In this document: in pieces, positions 29,684 through 31,223 of the stretch
How positions within the stretch are numbered: the stretch's first letter is position 1
How the letters are laid out: each line of letters starts with the position of its first letter
Assembly (NCBI GenBank): GCA_013205365.1
Contig: JABMNC010000054.1
Span: 1 to 31,223 of the forward strand
DNA: 31,223 nucleotides
Direction of reading: 5' to 3'
Source: Cryomorphaceae bacterium
GTDB taxonomy: Bacteria; Bacteroidota; Bacteroidia; Flavobacteriales; Schleiferiaceae
Notes under the pieces: model-generated
Seen by the model: only the letters and a program-made list of their open reading frames with translations
Databases searched by the model: none
Told to the model about the DNA's origin: nothing
Translations under genes and position numbers: made by a program

Positions 29684-30406
29684 CACGAGCATCCACGCCG
29701 CCATAGCCGCCATGCTTAAATCCTCCAAGATGGTGACGGTGCTCATCGGTAGGTTGAACACGGTTCCGAGGCAAGCGCAGCGAATGGACTTCTTTTGAAG
29801 GTTGCTCTGAATCACGCCGCCCGCACCGACGAGCATCAGCACGAGGGTGATCCAGTTGGTAGCAGTCGGAACAAGGTCCGCGGCGTAGGCCAGTCCGAGA
29901 CCGAGCTCGACAAAAGGATAGGCAAGGCCCCAGGCTGGAACGACCTTTGCAATCCAATCGTACATGCGGTACGAGTCCGCAAATGACTTAATGTCAAGGA
30001 GTTTGAAGTAGCTAAAGCTCAAAAAGAATCCCGCCATAAACCAGCGCATCCAGCTGTGGGCGGAGAGCGATTCGCCGAGCGATACTGCAGGCACCAGCGC
30101 CAGCAGGGCGACCAAGGTGAACAAGGGGCGGTAGGTGGCCCAAAAACTGCGAGGCTCAGGTTCTGCAGCGGGAGTAGATGGGTTTGCTACAGCGATTGTT
30201 TGTGCGGTGTAGGCTCCCGCAGAAGCCACGATTTGGGAGATGCTGGCATCACTCAGCGAGGCTTCGGCACGTACTTCCATCTGGCCCGCGGCCAAATCGA
30301 CGGTCACGGTGCGCACGGACGGGTTGGCCTTCACGGCTTCGGTGATGCGCGCCACGCAGCTTCCGCAGTGCATGCCTTGGATCTCAAAAATTCGGGGGTC
30401 GTTCAT
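29681..30406 (-). CDS. HMA domain fused to MauE/DoxX-type membrane protein
   Basis: 241 residues from ATG 30406 (MNDPRIFEIQGMHCGSCVAR); an upstream extension overlaps the aminotransferase gene and is rejected. Residues 1-70 form a heavy-metal-associated domain with GMHCGSC, the metal-binding motif of copper chaperones and P-type ATPases. A short linker (about 70-85) leads into four or five membrane helices resembling the MauE/DoxX redox-associated family (FLSFSYFKLLDIKSFADSY, YPFVELGLGLAYAADL), with a CAC pair in RCACLGTVF. The combination suggests a membrane thiol/metal relay, for example delivering reducing power or copper; this is inference. The start is 10 nt after the aminotransferase stop. 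Confidence 0.82.
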   Translation of the reverse strand: MNDPRIFEIQGMHCGSCVARITEAVKANPSVRTVTVDLAAGQMEVRAEASLSDASISQIVASAGAYTAQTIAVANPSTPAAEPEPRSFWATYRPLFTLVALLALVPAVSLGESLSAHSWMRWFMAGFFLSFSYFKLLDIKSFADSYRMYDWIAKVVPAWGLAYPFVELGLGLAYAADLVPTATNWITLVLMLVGAGGVIQSNLQKKSIRCACLGTVFNLPMSTVTILEDLSMAAMAAWMLV

Positions 30407-30416
30407 ACCCCTTAAG

Positions 30417-31223
30417 TTACGATTGCTTCCAGGTGCAGAGGCGGTGACCTGCCTCACGCAACGTGGCATCCTCTTTGGCAAAGCAAAGCCTCAGCATTCG
30501 CTGCTCTCTGGGCGGAACCCTATAGAACGGGCTCAGCGGAACAGTGGCTAGGCCTGCCTCCCGGGTGAGCTGTTCGGCGAATTCACGATCCGCTAGTTCA
30601 CTTACTGCGGAGTAGTCCACCAAGAGAAAGTAGCTCCCCGCGCTGTGAAGCGTTCGAAATCCACTCTCTTCCAGCGATGCGGCGAGCAGGTCGCGCTTCG
30701 CTTGAAAAAAATCCGCGAGGTGGTTGGGGTAGTCGGGGCTCGACGCGAGAAAGTCGGCCACGGCATGCTGGGCGGGCGTTGACGCCGAGAACGCGATGAA
30801 CTGGTAGGCCGTTCTAAGGCGCAGGCTGAGGTTCTCGGGGGCCAAGACTACACCGAGCTTCCAGCCGGTTACGTGGTAGGTTTTTCCGAAGCTCAGCGCA
30901 CGAAGGCTCCGGTGCCGCAAACTCGGGTTATGGTGGGGGCTGGCCAAGGAAGCACTGTCAAACACCATGGTTTCGTAGACTTCGTCGCTCAAAACCAATG
31001 CATTTTCAGGAATGCGAGCTGCAAGCTCCGCCCAGTCTTGGTGGGTCCAGACCATTCCCGTCGGATTGTGCGGGGTGTTCACCACGATCATTTTGGTGCG
31101 CGGAGTCACCGCGGCGGCAAGCGCATCCCAATGGACGCTGACCCGCTCTGCGGCAATTTCGAGCGGAACCGCTACGGGTACCGCACCCGACATTACCACC
31201 GCGGGATGGTAGGAATCGTAGGC
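30417..31223 (-). CDS. Pyridoxal-phosphate aminotransferase class I/II, methionine aminotransferase-like (partial, N-terminus outside window)
   Basis: 268 C-terminal residues are present; the frame is open through the window edge. Motifs: VVNTPHNPTG with the PLP-contacting asparagine, LSDEVYE, SFGKTYHVTGWKLG with the Schiff-base lysine, and LRLCFAKED with the carboxylate-binding arginine. SFGKTYHVTGWK is the form seen in YbdL-type methionine aminotransferases and kynurenine aminotransferases, so the enzyme may finish methionine salvage or act on aromatic or methionine-like keto acids. It is followed after 10 nt by the HMA-MauE gene, with no obvious functional link. Confidence 0.9.
   Translation of the reverse strand, partial: AYDSYHPAVVMSGAVPVAVPLEIAAERVSVHWDALAAAVTPRTKMIVVNTPHNPTGMVWTHQDWAELAARIPENALVLSDEVYETMVFDSASLASPHHNPSLRHRSLRALSFGKTYHVTGWKLGVVLAPENLSLRLRTAYQFIAFSASTPAQHAVADFLASSPDYPNHLADFFQAKRDLLAASLEESGFRTLHSAGSYFLLVDYSAVSELADREFAEQLTREAGLATVPLSPFYRVPPREQRMLRLCFAKEDATLREAGHRLCTWKQS

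Overview
The window looks like chromosomal DNA from a member of the Bacteroidota, most likely Flavobacteriales, with a GC content that by eye is in the mid-50s percent, high for that order. The evidence is the gene content: a TonB-dependent receptor with a CarboxypepD_reg-like N-terminus, a PorE-like OmpA protein, DUF2911, DUF6702 and DUF3347 proteins, a GMEY-type M1 peptidase, a Flavobacteria-type bL19 and a Bacteroidota-type formimidoylglutamase. Bacteroidota-type -7 promoter boxes (TAnnTTTG or close variants) also occur, and most genes have no Shine-Dalgarno sequence. I see no mobile element, phage gene or CRISPR array.

Layout. Positions 1-2686 (minus) hold a compact GDP-D-glycero-alpha-D-manno-heptose route: a fused HddC-GmhB protein, the kinase HddA and the start of the isomerase GmhA, cut by the window edge. 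Thioredoxin lies 5 nt upstream. A tRNA-Asp follows with its own promoter and terminator, then an FtsX/LolE-type permease divergent from a NamZ (DUF1343) muramidase. Next are a large TonB-dependent receptor and an htpG-DUF2911 pair. Divergent from htpG is a translationally coupled pair of oxygenases, a CrtA-like protein and an AlkB-like di-iron enzyme. Positions 12862-16678 (minus) carry a histidine-degradation operon hutI-hutG-ftcD followed by an SDR gene. Divergent from it is aroC, then a glutamate/dicarboxylate symporter and the PorE-like protein.

Positions 21078-23680 (minus) hold parA, surA and rplS, the last with its own strong promoter and a leader of about 90 nt. Positions 23761-27685 (minus) are a tightly packed four-gene unit: DUF6702, HupE/UreJ-2, an M1 metallopeptidase and a DUF3347 lipoprotein. 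It is divergent from acs (acetyl-CoA synthetase) across a 36-bp gap that is a near-perfect palindrome with a -7 box in each arm. The right end (minus) has an aminotransferase, cut by the edge, followed by an HMA-MauE/DoxX fusion.

The strongest cross-cutting signals are three. First, -7 boxes lie exactly 4 nt before several start codons (acs, aroC, hutI, and less clearly the CrtA-like gene), which predicts leaderless mRNAs. Second, stop and start codons overlap by 1 or 4 nt in several operons. Third, two unusual operons stand out: the DUF6702-HupE-M1-DUF3347 unit and the CrtA-AlkB pair. Most protein assignments are secure at family level, but substrates are mostly inferred. No stretch longer than 300 bases lacks a gene.
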